Assembly (NCBI GenBank): GCA_958450365.1
Contig: CAUEEP010000740.1
Coordinates: 797,501 to 861,500, forward strand
Reading direction: 5' to 3'
Origin: Mesorhabditis belari
Lineage: Eukaryota > Nematoda > Chromadorea > Rhabditida > Rhabditidae
DNA length: 64,000 bases
Shown here: in pieces, positions 1 to 11,678 of the stretch
Layout: every line of letters begins with the position of its first letter
How positions within the stretch are numbered: the stretch's first letter is position 1
Made by a program: the position numbers and the translations under genes
Notes under the pieces: model-generated
What the model saw: only the letters and a program-made list of their open reading frames with translations
What the model was told of the DNA's origin: nothing
Databases searched by the model: none

Positions 1-35
1 AATGCTGTTTCGGCGTGTGTTAACAACATTTCCAG

Positions 36-211
36 TGCTTCCAATAACAAATCTCGATTCAATTCTTTTTGATCCAAAATGTAAAGCATCGAAGAAATTA
101 ATGGTCGAAGATGTTTCCATTGTAAAACATCAAGAAACTCCTAAAAAGAAATACGTATTTGAGACTGACTTTACTGAACCTGTGATTGATTTGTACCAAA
201 AAGTGAAATAA
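36..211 (+). CDS. Terminal exon of an unidentified protein, gene runs in from the left
   Basis: A TTTCCAG acceptor ends at base 35. The frame that follows is open to TAA at 209-211 and ends in a hydrophilic tail (FETDFTEPVIDLYQKVK). The exon appears to enter in phase 1. An ATG at base 2 lies in the same frame but upstream of the acceptor, so I read it as intron sequence. I do not recognise the family. Only the last roughly 58 residues are visible, and the rest of the gene lies outside the window. Confidence 0.45.
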
Positions 212-1179
212 TGATTTGGGCATATCTATCATGAGTCTTAACCACATTGTTTGTTGCCACGGCTTGTTCAAAGATAACCTACAAATAATTTTTTAAAGGT
301 TAAAAATGTTTTTCTTTTACCCGGAGAGCTGACGTAGTTGCTTGAAGACAAGCCTGTCGCTCCGTTAACTCATATTTTGTATCGGATAAACATTCTAAAA
401 GAAACCAATGAAAATAAAGAATTTGTAAAGATACCATTTAATAGTTGTGATGCTGTGAGAAGCGCTGGGCGCGCATCATCACCTTTTTGCAAAGCTTGCA
501 AGCATCGAATAAGCGTTGCATTTAAATTCGCAAACAACTCTCCACCCATAGTTCTCCAACTTCATATCATATACCGGCTGGTGGTACCTAAAAACCATTT
601 TGTACCTTGTCGATACGTACTTTTCTCTATATGCTAATATTTTCACGTAAGCCAAAAATGCTCAAAAACCGTGCACAACTTGAATATGTATTTGTGATAA
701 ATGTAATTATAGAGCCAACTCCTTGCAAATAAAAGACAAACAGTTTTAAAATTTATCAGAGCATACGCTATTTGCAAAGTCATTTTCATTGGGAGGGAAA
801 ATATTCGCACAAGCTTAAGAATACAAATAATTCACATATTCTTTGATAAACTATTCACAAAAGATGATAACGACGGCACAATCTAATTAATCTAAAAAAA
901 TAGGGTTCATCCAAAACTTAAAGCTGTTCACTGGCAAGGAATGAAATTAGGCTAGAGAAAAAGATGATGAGATTGTTTATAAATTAATATGCTTTCACAA
1001 ACTTTGGACAAATTAAACATGATGGAGCAAATGATAACGTGTAAGTGATTTGAAACTGAATAGTGAAATAACCCGTATACACCAAAGACACGACTAGTTT
1101 AGGAAATTTAGCTTTCGATAACTACAAAAGAAAAATATAAAATGAATAATCAAAAGGGAAACACAAAAATGGAACTTGC
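212..1179. other. Spacer between two convergent genes
   Basis: AT-rich sequence between the leftmost plus-strand exon and the minus-strand SH2 gene. The open frames here are short and lack splice-site or family support. I see no RNA gene or repeat. Confidence 0.4.
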
Positions 1180-3530
1180 TCAAAATCTTCCGGCTAAGAG
1201 CCTACTTCCACCGATGGCCGAGTGATTGTTGTTGATGGGCTCGGGAAATAAATCGATGTAGTCAGCAGGACGCCCAATTTGTCCAACGAACCATTTCAAG
1301 ATCTCTCCTCCTTTTGCAGTTATTGGAGCCGACTAAATTTCGATATAAATTTGAAGGAAAGAAATAATTACCTCGTGATAGACAATCAAATCAAAGAGGG
1401 AGTCGTGAACGATTTGATTTGTTCCCAAAAACTGATAGCCTTGTTCGATGCGTTCGATCAGAAAGTGTTTACACGAACCATTTCCAACAACATACGACAC
1501 AGTGTATCTAAAACGAACAGAATGGTTTAGTAGTGTAATAAATTACTTACCCCCAAATGCGCTCGGAAACTCGAACAAGAAATGAGCCGGTTGGTTTCCC
1601 CACAAGTAATTGCTCTGAAGCATCTCTTGAAATGATTCCTAAAAGTAATATTAAATTAAATTTTGACTAAAACTTAATTCGATCTCAAAAAAGAAAAAAA
1701 TTACCATGAAACCAAGGCGCCGGCAATCCCGTTTTTGGATCAAGTCCGGTGCCACGAGGAAGTTCATTCTTTTTAAACCAAGTGACTATTTCTTCTTTGT
1801 TTTTTGGTCGCGGCGGACGAGGTAAGTTTTTGCTAAAATTTACATCGATAAAATGCATCATTAAATAACAAAATACATTGCTTCTCGTAGACTGGTGGCT
1901 TTCGTGTCAGCCAAAGCAGGTAGAATGGAGGTCGATGTTCGCAGAAGTTGTCTGTGTTGCTCTCGGGCTTTTTGCGCAATCGATCTAATTGCAGCTTCGG
2001 CTTCTCGTGATTTTCTTTCTAAAACAAAACTATTGTTAAATTTGAAGCCTAAGAGCTTTTTATAGCTTAATAGCTAAAAATTTACCTTGTTCTTCCCATG
2101 CCAGTCGTTCACGCTCGGCCTCTGCTTCAGCTTCTTTCCGTAGCTGTTCATGTTTTTCTCGTATTGTCTAAAATGCATACCATGATAAAAGAAGTTATAA
2201 AAATCCTTACTTGGAAAATTTCGGATTCTCTTTTATTAACTTCATCGCTGGCTTCTTCTGGAGTTAACGCTTTCTGAGCTCTAAGCCGCACACCTAAAAT
2301 ACAAAGTTTGCTAATTCAACATTGAGCTACAATTACGCGGATCAAAAAACCTACTGCCATTCGTTCCATTTTGTTTCTCGTTTTTTACATTTTGTAGATC
2401 TAGTGTTTGTAGGGGCTAAAATTTATCTTTAGACTTGGCGCAAACCTAAAACGTACCTGAACATTTTGTGTCTGCGGAGATTTTGTGACTGATGGGAATT
2501 GTGCTGGCCTGACAGGTACAGGAGGCGGTGGACCTCGAGCATTTCGTACAGAAGCACCTAATCAAAATGGAAAGCTGTAGTAATGAAGAAATCAAAGTAC
2601 CTTTGGCACCAATCACGGCCACTTGAGGTGTTGGTATGCTGAACGTCGTGACAATTGCCTTCTGTGGTGTTGCTGCTCCCTCGTTGGTGTGAGCCTCTTC
2701 TCGATATCCATTGTTATTCATTGAAGTCGTCGGTTTTCCGTTTACGGGTGATTTCTGTAATCCAATCCCGACCTTTTCCCAATTTCGAATCAAAGCACTC
2801 TACAGAAAAAAGAAAATCCATTGCTAGGTAGTCGAAAACTCACCAAAGGTGTGCCCTGGGGTTGCAATAAAAGAGGCGGTTTGTTGACCAGCTGATCTTC
2901 CCAACTCAGATCACTATCGTCGTAGACCGAGCCCTATCCAAAAATTTTATCCACTTCTAAAAGAAAACCAACCGTCAGTCCAACGCGCAAATTTCCAAGT
3001 TGTGCCTTCAACGCTTCTTCCATACTTTCGTCGACTTGATGCTCAAGTTCTTGGAGCGCACGCGTCCTAGCCTCTCGTCTTGCCTCCTAAATTACGTACT
3101 GTCATGAAATTATCATTGTTTTCTACTTCTTCAAGAATTTCTTCGATGCTCTTATCCTCGGGATGGTCACCCATTACCCACACCCAAACATCGCCGTCCA
3201 CGCCGGATCGCCATCTAAAAAATGCCCGGTATTTTAACTAAGGCAAATAGGTACCAACCGCACTCCTTTCTTTTTTTGCTTCCGCAGGGGCAAGCCGTCT
3301 CGCTCCAATTGCTCCTCATATAATTGATATTTCCTCATTTGTTCTTGCCGCATCTAAAACAAGTTTATAAGGATAAAACAAAAATAGTCAACCTGAATGA
3401 ACAGCATTTGCTTTTGTTCTTCATCGAGCGCCTCCAATATCTCTGGGTCGACATAGCCCTAAATAAAATTTGAAAATTTTCCAATCGCCTTGAAACTTAC
3501 TTTTTCCAAAATGTCTTTCAATACAGACAT
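1180..3530 (-). CDS. SH2 domain-containing protein 4 (SH2D4A/B) homologue
   Basis: Cytoplasmic adaptor of the SH2D4 family with a C-terminal phosphotyrosine-binding SH2 domain. The N-terminus reads [20 protein letters not shown] and is followed by the family hallmark [20 protein letters not shown]. Then come a Glu/Arg-rich coiled-coil segment and a C-terminal SH2 domain that begins at PAPWFHG and contains the FLVRVSER core (binding Arg near residue 449). Exons, 5' to 3': 3530-3501, 3458-3393, 3353-3259, 3214-3127, 3086-2973, 2933-2844, 2799-2601, 2557-2457, 2415-2351, 2293-2221, 2167-2086, 2018-1870 (or 1877), 1831-1705, 1638-1551, 1507-1372, 1332-1180. The protein is about 551 residues. The junction at 1831-1877 is uncertain. 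The better donor gives a proline-rich linker but needs one extra A in the run near 1797-1801. The weak donor GTTATT keeps the frame without any change. Confidence 0.88.
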
Positions 3531-4582
3531 CGGGCCTTCCGATTAATCTAAACATACGCTGTTGAGAGTCAACGTTTTGGAATTGAAAGGAGAACAAGAA
3601 ATGGGGGCAATTTGTTCATCTGCGTACTAATGACAAAGCAGGAAAGAGTTTTCATGACAGATTTGCGCTGGATAAAAAAAAGTGGTTGGTGCTGATTTCG
3701 CTTTTACAAAGATTTCCAATTTTGATCAAATATTTTGAAATTGGTAAATTTTTGACAAAATAAATGCAAGCGACAAATACTTTCACAGTACAAAATTCAG
3801 TACTTTCAAAGTCTTAAAACAAAGATCTGATCATTAAAGCAATCAAAAAGGCAGTATTGAATAGAAGGGTGAGGGATAGGCAATCAATGGGTGGGCGCAC
3901 AGGCAGAGATGTTTCAAGACTGCGTGGTCGTCTTAGCGTGAGTGTGCACTGCAGAGACACACATAGCGCCCCGACCGAAGAATGCAAGAAAAGGAAAGGG
4001 AAAGGAAAGAGGTGGCCGTTATTGACGATCACAGAGAGATTGCAAAAGAAAGGGAGGGTGTCCAAGACTCCAAATTCGGGCACAATCAAGCAAACACGAG
4101 GGGGAGAACACCCACCCACACTTGCAATGGGTATGGTGGACAAAGAGAGGTAAAGATGTGTTATTTGGAATGACTTGATCGAGGCTCACTTTATGCTTGA
4201 ATTTTTAAAGATTTATGGTCTTCTTAAAACTTTCAAGATATTCAGTCAAAAGTTGAAAATGCAAAAAATGTGCAAAGTAATCAGTTCTTTCTTTTAAAAC
4301 CCGAGATCACAAAAAAGAAACATTGATTAAATGCGACCAAATGTGAATTGATGCTTCGAACTAAATGATTGGGATCAAAACCTTACAACGATAGTTGAAA
4401 AGAATGGAGAAAGAGAAAAAGGGTGGTCAATGGATTGGGGAAGAGATTTGTTAAAAAGAGTATGAGAGAGACAGGTGACCCCTTTCAATTCAATTTCAAT
4501 GAGAAAAGAATGGAAAAAGAAAGGAAAGCAATAGACAACCGATGATATTGCAGTTCATAAAAGAAACAGATTGATAACAAAT

Positions 4583-4625
4583 CCATACTTTTTCATATTG
4601 TTATTAACAATATGAAAAAGTATGG
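4583..4625. repeat. Near-perfect 43-base palindrome
   Basis: Arms of 21 bases (starting CCATACTTTTTCATATTG) are exact reverse complements separated by a single T. It could extrude as a cruciform or be the relic of a foldback element. No gene is next to it. Confidence 0.85.
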
Positions 4626-5876
4626 AGAGATCCATTAAACGATCGGGTATTGGGCTCTAGGCTGTTTCTACAACGTGTCAACTTCCAAAAATTCTCGTAA
4701 CCTTGTAACTTTTTACCCAATCCATAGAATTTTGATCTTTCGGCACCTTTTTTGAATATTCATGATGGGAATCAGACAAAAGTAGATTGGATTACGATAG
4801 ATTGAGTAGAAACTAAAAGTAGATTACGATAGCTTTCGAGAACTGACACGGTTTAGAAATCTTCCTATTTAGAAGATTACGGTAACTTTTAAATGCTACC
4901 ATATTTTAGAAAAGGCCTTAATCAAGAGGAACATCTATTTGTGATCAAAGTGTCAGAAAAAAACTGTCTATTTTTTGTATTACACACCGATAATCAATGA
5001 ATCTCAAATTATCATGACAAAAAGAGGAAAATTGCTTTTTGGAGGGTTATGCGGGAGAAAAGGGAGAAAAGAAAGGGGGATGGGTGCATAAAGAAGCACC
5101 CCTCCCTTTCCAAAGACCAGTTTCAAACGGGCGCCCTTGTCATTTTGCCACACCACCACACCTAACCCCCATCTTTTTTTCTATAACTCTATGGTGATGA
5201 TCATTTTTATGAGCAAGCCTATTATAATCCAATTATTATTGCCAATTTTGACATATTTCGGGAATTTCTATTCCTATAGCCATTGAAATATAATAGTTCG
5301 TGAAATCGATAACCGAATGAGTCGGCTTTCAGTGCAAAAAAAAGTAAACTTCTAGCGCCGGAACATGTCATTATTGCGATCTGTGTTGAGCCATACCGAT
5401 TTTACGTTTCAAATAAACTTGTGAAAAATCGACTGAGCTTTGAAACTTTCAAAAAAAGCATACTAAACTCAAGATACCTAAGGTGTTAAGAGTTCAAAAA
5501 TGACGTAAAACTAGTGAAGATCTAGCTCTTGTGAGCTGAACAAATTCGTTAAGACAGAAGGGACTAATGCGGTTTACTTCACTGGGTAAGATGTGGTGTT
5601 TTTGTGTGGAATGGCCAGCGGAATTGAAAGGACAAAAAGAAAAAAAAGGAGAAAAACTCTTTGAAGCCACAATGAAATCGGATCTCTTTTTGGATAGTGA
5701 GAGAAAATGTGCGAGGAGGGGGATGATGAAGGTGAATGGAGAAAGAAGGGAAGAGGGCGGAGGGGAACTGAATCCCTCTATAGGTATCGATGGTTTTGAG
5801 TCAGGGCTGACACAGCTTATGCGATTCGAAATGGTTAAAAGAATACTGAATTGGTACAAGAATTGAATCTGAAAAT

Positions 5877-5912
5877 AACTAATCTGTAGAAGTTGACTTC
5901 TACAGATTAGTT
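5877..5912. repeat. Perfect 17-base inverted repeat with a 2-base loop
   Basis: The arm AACTAATCTGTAGAAGT is followed by TG and then its exact reverse complement. It lies in the spacer upstream of the collagen gene. A role in transcription is not shown by the sequence. Confidence 0.85.
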
Positions 5913-7106
5913 GTCGCAAGAAACGAGGTATTCTTGAACAGTTAAAAAGTCTGTTTCTCTTGACCACTGTGTACTATGGAACCTTTCAAAAGCTACAGTA
6001 ATCTTGTCTTGGCTTTTTATCTGCTTTTGGGTCTGATTTGCGTGAACTCACGAAGAATACAAATAATTCGATAAACGTAAAGGCAAAGTTACGGTATCTC
6101 TAAAGATGGGTAAAATTACCCGAACAAGAGTTCTTCGTTGTAACTTTGTAGCCAACCAACTTAACCTTATAATTTTCTCATTTATCCATTCCTTAACTTA
6201 TTAGAAAATTACTGGAAAGAAAAATCCGTTGGCTGGCTTTTCTTTCGAACCACAAAGCATCGGGTACAATTGATCTTGGCGCGGTGCTTTATTTTCCCCT
6301 TTTTCAGTGCTAAAAAGGTTTCTGAAAAACTCGAGAAAAAAACATTAAGACTAGAAAAGTGTGACTACTTTTTTTTTAAGATAATTAAGAGTTTATAGAA
6401 AAAGAATTATAGAAGTTTTATGGAACGGTTAACGAATAACATTCAAACAAGTTTCTTGTCCGGGTAATTTTCCCCAACTCTGTAGAAATTTGACACGTTT
6501 TAGAAACTCATTATTTTAGAGAAACACGCCGCCTAACTGTCTTATAGCCTGTAAGCCAAAGTATTTTCTCTAGAGAAATGAAAATCAAAACTTTATTCAG
6601 AAGCAGAGTTACCACAATGACGTGTTTAGCCCTAATTTAAGCAACTCTAATACTGTACAAATGTTTAGCAAAGTAAATTCCCTTTCTGATCAGATCATCC
6701 GCTCAATGACCCTCCACAAAGGTTTTGTATTGATTGCCAAGTTTGCCTTTTTAAAGCAGAAAACACCGACCCTCATATCACCCATCTCATACCATTCTTT
6801 CTCATCCTCATCTCACAACAGTGGAACGGCTAATTTTTAATGAAGAAATTCTCTCTTTTTTTTTGCTTTTTCCCTTTTACAGATCGTTCCATCAGAGGCT
6901 TTTCCCTCGTTTCCCATTTCCCATTTTCTTTTCTCCTCCATCGCATTCACTTTGCGTTTTCCTCAGCCTCAAACGACCGGTATTTTCTCTGAGATTGACA
7001 TTTTGCCACACATTCGTCTTTCTCTTTCATTGTCATTGTGCCTTCGATCAAACTCTTCTCCTTGACTAGAAAGCTTTTTTTAGAAATTACCAGTAAAGTT
7101 TTAGAA

Positions 7107-8568
7107 ATGGTGGACGGGGCAACGGTGGCCACGGTCACATCAATCTCCGTGTCAACTATTATTGTGTGCATATGCCTAGTAAGTTGACAGTACTTTTGAA
7201 ATATAGTTAGCTAAATATTTTTGTCGTTATCATTGGCTGAATATCCTATCTAAAGAAGTTTTTCCACCTTCAGGGTTTTGCCAACAGCATCATGACCGAT
7301 ATGAAAGATTTCTACGAGGAGAATCTTGATCTCATGGAAGAAATTAAAGTAAGTAGACTTCTTGAGTAACTTTTATCAATCTCTAGGAATCGTCGGACGA
7401 TGCTTGGACGATTTTGATTAAAATGGAGGCTATCGGAAAATCGAGAAACCCTCGAGCTGCTCCCTTCCGTTCAATTGTTCATCGCTTTCGTAAAGATGTT
7501 CCCTCGCAATGTCGTGGGTTTGAAAAAATGAAAAGAGAACTGTTTTTTTAAAGAATGCCTTCATCCGACTCAATGCCCTCCTGGACCTCCCGGTCCACCC
7601 GGCATCGATGGAATCCACGGAGCACATGGAGAACCAGGACATAGAGGACCATCCGGAACACCGGGAATGTCTTTGGCCTATGATGCGCCCGGTGGATGTA
7701 TTGAGTGCCCAGCCGGACCACCCGGTCCTTCGGGTCCAATTGGGCTAACTGGAATGCCCGGACCTAAAGGTAAAAGAAAATTGCTGCCTAATAAAACCTT
7801 CTTCAGGTCAACAAGGACCAAAGGGTAGTGTGGGTTTGTCGGGTCGAGTGGGACCACAAGGACCAGCAGGAGATGAAGGACAACCAGGGGGTGTGGGAAT
7901 GCCCGGTCATGCAGGAAGTTATGGACAGCAAGGAGTACGGTATAGACAAGGACCAAGGGGAATTCCTGGACGTTGTGGTGAACAAGGACCGCCTGGACCC
8001 CCAGGACCCATTGGGAAAGCGGAAGAAGGTTTTTTATCAAGTGCTTTATATCAATGAGATTATCAGGTGCTGATGGAATGCCGGGAGCGGCTGGTTTGCC
8101 TGGAAAAGACGGCGAGAGAGGAATTGATGGAGATGATGGAGACGATGGAGGACAAGGACTCCCGGGTGTTGATGCTGCATATTGTGCATGTCCGCAACGG
8201 GACACTTACGTCAGACGGCCCGAGTATCGAATTATTGATTATACTCCGACAAAAGAGGAAGATCGAGAGGATCGGTTTGTATCATTCAATAGGTTTTTGG
8301 ATCTAAGTTTTCTAAAGCTTGCCGACTTTCGAATAATCTTTGCTTTTGTTTTGTCTAGGCTAGCTGCTTTTTGGAAGAACATAGAACAAGCTATAGATAG
8401 ATTAGCAAAGATTACGATAGATTACAAAATACGGCACTTCTTAGAGAATAGTTTATAATTGAAAGCTTTTAACTGACAATGAATATATTGAGTTTAGATT
8501 CATAGTCAATCAATGCATAAATCCCAATTTCAATTTCCAGAACCTATGGTCAACCAACGCATGTTTAA
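7107..8568 (+). CDS. Nematode cuticle collagen
   Basis: Secreted structural collagen of the exoskeleton. Seven exons: 7107-7178, 7274-7348, 7387-7513, 7554-7769, 7807-8028, 8067-8274, 8541-8568. These give 315 residues, a normal length for the family. The N-terminal hydrophobic anchor ([15 protein letters not shown]) is followed by the conserved non-collagenous region with [15 protein letters not shown], then a basic segment and a Cys pair (QCQC). The Gly-X-Y tracts come next and are interrupted by Cys clusters ([28 protein letters not shown]). The tail ends TYGQPTHV. The donor of exon 3 (GTGGGT) and the last 28-base exon were chosen because they preserve phase. Proline-rich Gly-X-Y repeats are the substrate type of the prolyl hydroxylase encoded at 58847-62386. 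Poly-A-like AATAAA follows near 8591. Confidence 0.93.
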
Positions 8569-8690
8569 GGAGAAAATCTCAAAATTGACAAATAAAAACT
8601 GTAATCGATTTATTTCTCAAAAGTATACACGTCCTTTAAAATCTGTGATGAGATCACAAACAGACACACAGAAAAATAAAAAAAATGCTT

Positions 8691-11417
8691 TCAAAATTCT
8701 CCCATCATTTGCACGAATTCCTCGTAGTCGATCTCACCGTTTCCTAAAATTTCTCCAGTTTTTCGTATGACTTTAATCGACAAACCATTAGCATCAACAT
8801 CTTTCAGAATGTCATCCACTTCCTCTTCGCTGAACATCATACCCATATGAATCTGATAAAGAATATAAGCATAAAGCTTTTGAAAAAGAATTTGAGCAAA
8901 TCTTCTCTCAAAGAAAGGCAGATAGTTTAGACCAATTAAATCCGAGCTCTCTTGGTTAACTCAATAAAATGAATAGCGCCAATCGATGTATTTTTAATAC
9001 AATTTCTACATCCTTTCAAACCATTATGCCACTTAAACCGCAGTCAAATTGAGAGAAAATTAGCCTACATATTGTCTAAATACTGTCAGGGTTAAAGCTT
9101 GATTAGTTTCTTATCGAATAGATCAGTCTTATTCCATCGAATCCAGCTCACATCCCCTCTTTACTTTGCATTTCACATACTATTTTGTTGACATCATCTA
9201 CTCCCACTATCCACTGAGAAAAGTGGATCCCCGAATTGCAATTTGCAAGTGTAATTCCGCGATCGAATTTGATTAGGCGACAAGTTTTTTTTTCTTGAAT
9301 TTATTAGGTTCTTTTTACGTGAAAATTGATTTAATGATTGAAAGGAAACATAAGAAAGGATTACCATGAAATATTTGAATTCACTTGATGTGATCACTCC
9401 ATTTCCATCTTTATCGAAAACCCGGAAAGCTTCTCGAATCATTTCCGAGTCTGTTTCCTGAAGTTTTTAGTAGGAAAGCTATCGATTAGTTCCATTCAAT
9501 TTATATCGTTTCTAAAGCGTATCAACTTTCGAAACTACTGTAATCTTATCTAGAGTGTGTTCCTCTCAAGAAATAGTGTGAAATGGGAAACGGGTACAGT
9601 TGAAATCAACTGAATATCTTGCAAATTGTAGAAAATATTCAGTTATTCAAGTTATTCAGTTGATTTCTACCGTAACCCGTTTCCTATTTCACACGATTTC
9701 TTGAGAGGAACACACTCAAATCTTATCGTATCTAGCTGATTTATCTTTTTCTATTTCTCTATTTCTCTATAAACCTCCTCAAAATCAACCCAAAAGTAGA
9801 TGATTAGACAAAATTGGAGATAAAATTACTGTAGACTTAAGTTTTTAAGTTACGGAGAGATTACGGTAGTCTTTAAGACACATTTTAGAAAACACAATGA
9901 TCAATGGATATGATCTGGTTAAAGAAGACTCGAGATTTCTGTAGCTTTCCTGTATCTATATCAGTGGTCAGTAGACATTCTCTTGTAAGCAAATTGTCTC
10001 CAAAAATTCCTTGAAATATGACCCAATTTTGTGGCTTATTTGTTCTAAAGGTCTCCTTTTTTTTGCAGTCAGAAGACCTCAGAAGAGAGCAGTCATTTTC
10101 CCCATCTTTTCCCGCTTCATTTTTGTCGTTGATGAGATATTCATTCCTCTCATTCCCCTCATTCCCCTTCCCATCCAAACGTGCAAATTAGGAGTGTCTT
10201 TTGTTTCAGAAAAAAACCCTCATTTCGTCACGATATCGATATTCGTGAACTTGTTTTTTTTTCTATTCTCAAACCTTCATAATCTTTTTCATCATCACAC
10301 AGAATTCGGGGAATTCCACCTGTCCATTCCCATCAATGTCCACATCGTAGATAATCTCAGCCATTTGCTGAAAGTGAGAAATTTAAAGGCTTAACCCTTG
10401 ATTTGATCTAAAATGACACACTTAACCATCCTTGGCTTAACTTGGTTTAAAGCTTTGAGTTAAAACTCAAATCACTACTTGACTAGTGAAATATATGTGT
10501 CGTAGCCGCTTACGAAATTCAGCCGCTAACGAATGATTCGTTAACGGCTAGCCGCTCACGAATCATTCGTTAACAGCTAGCCACTAACGAATCATTCGTA
10601 AACGGCTAGCGAAAAATTTCATTCGTTAGCGGCTAGCCGTTAACGAATCATTCGTTAGTGGCTGAATTTCGTAAGCGGCTACGACATATGGATCTTACCC
10701 TAAATTCCCTTTGAACAACCATTTCTTGACTAGGGTTCTTAAAATATTTTACATTCAAATCTGATCTCTGTTCTAATCTATTTTCAATTTCTTTTGGTTT
10801 AGTAAACGAAAGCGGAAGAGTTTTTTTTCTAAGTGACCTGTTCTGTGGGATTTTGTCCAAGTGCTCGCATTGCTGGTCCCAATTCTTCGATAGAAATCGT
10901 CCCATCACCATCCTAAATTGGATTTCAGTTACTCATAGTCAGTGAAAGTTTTCTCATCCTATTATGGAGGGATTTTCTTGCAAATCTTACTAGACATAAG
11001 TAGAATGTGGCTAATGTTTTTTTCTAAAAAAGTATTTTATAAATCCACCGTAATCAAACAATTGTTTATGACTCGCAAATACGAACAACTAACTATTAAA
11101 CCAATCTATTTGCTTTATAAGTTGTATCCAGAATCTAATAATCCTTCCTTATAACCTGTCACAAATTATAACTCATTAAAAATTCATTGAATCGTCCACC
11201 TTATCAAATAAAAGAAAAGCATCTTTGAATTCGAGAATTTCCTGTTCGGTGAGCTGTGAGATAATCTAAAGAAATTGAAGGAATTAACAAAAAGGAATTG
11301 CATGAATGAATAGTTTTAGAAGATGAGGAAACACAGGAAATACTTTTTCTGACAAACCAATTCCGATTCTTTCATCAATTGAGCCACTGTTTTCGCTTTA
11401 TCGTGTGGAGTGCCCAT
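8691..11417 (-). CDS. Calmodulin-like protein with four EF-hands
   Basis: Calcium sensor of the nematode cal family (closest in feel to cal-1/cal-4 rather than to true calmodulin). Exons: 11417-11358, 11265-11200, 10912-10838, 10367-10275, 9457-9365, 8852-8786, 8743-8691. These give 168 residues, about 20 longer than calmodulin because of an N-terminal extension (MGTPHDKAKTVAQLMKESEL). All four loops are canonical 12-residue EF loops: DKDGDGTISIEE (41-52), DIDGNGQVEFPE, DKDGNGVITSSE and DANGNGEIDYEE. The linker KETDSEMIREAFRVFDKDG is diagnostic. The last intron is only 42 bases. Two introns are expanded by foldback elements (9553-9717 and 10499-10685). Confidence 0.94.
9553..9717. repeat. Foldback (MITE-like) element in a calmodulin-like intron
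   Basis: Long inverted repeat of about 165 bases. The outer arms read GAGTGTGTTCCTCTCAAGAA and, at the other end, its reverse complement. Pairing continues almost to the centre with a few mismatches. An element at 46227-46434 shares the GAGTGTGTTCC end, which suggests a dispersed family of non-autonomous elements. Confidence 0.75.
10499..10685. repeat. Foldback element built from a repeated GAATCATTCGTTA unit
   Basis: Imperfect 187-base hairpin within the calmodulin-like intron 10368-10837. The outer arms are GTCGTAGCCGCTTACGAAAT and its reverse complement. Inside, a palindromic core (TAACGAATCATTCGTTA followed by ACGGCTAGCC) is repeated several times on both arms, so each arm is itself made of small palindromes. 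Confidence 0.8.
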
Positions 11418-11678
11418 TGTTTCGGTTCCGGGAAGCTTTGAATCTGTCTAGGAAATCAAACGTTTTGAAATAAGGAAGAGATCAAGAAAATGATTTGAAT
11501 TCATTTAATATCGAGACTCTTGAATTGCTGAACATAGAGATTTAAGTATTTGAAGAGATCCCGTTATCCAATGCATATCGATTGCTATTCTTTAACCTCA
11601 TTGCTCAACTTTCGTTCTACCAGGAAAGCCCACTTTTATCCAAACTTCACTTTCAGGTAGTTCAACACGCAAAGACAA

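Larger units (their letters stand above)
3531..7106. other. Intergenic region with hairpins and foldback repeats
   Basis: No convincing gene between the divergent SH2D4-like and collagen genes. It holds two near-perfect short palindromes (4583-4625 and 5877-5912). It also holds copies of a dispersed element whose ends resemble GTAACCTTGTAACT/GATTACGATAGCTTT (about 4675-4875), and purine-rich low-complexity stretches (for example 5040-5110 and 5640-5770). Open frames in these stretches follow the base composition and have no splice or family support. Confidence 0.4.

Noticed and set aside
3814..4173. Overlapping ORFs on both strands near 3.8-4.2 kb
   Set aside because: Composition-driven frames in a purine-rich spacer, with no splice or domain support on either strand.
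7678..8205. Long minus-strand ORF opposite the collagen
   Set aside because: It is the antisense shadow of Gly-Pro-rich codons. The plus strand has full splice and family support.
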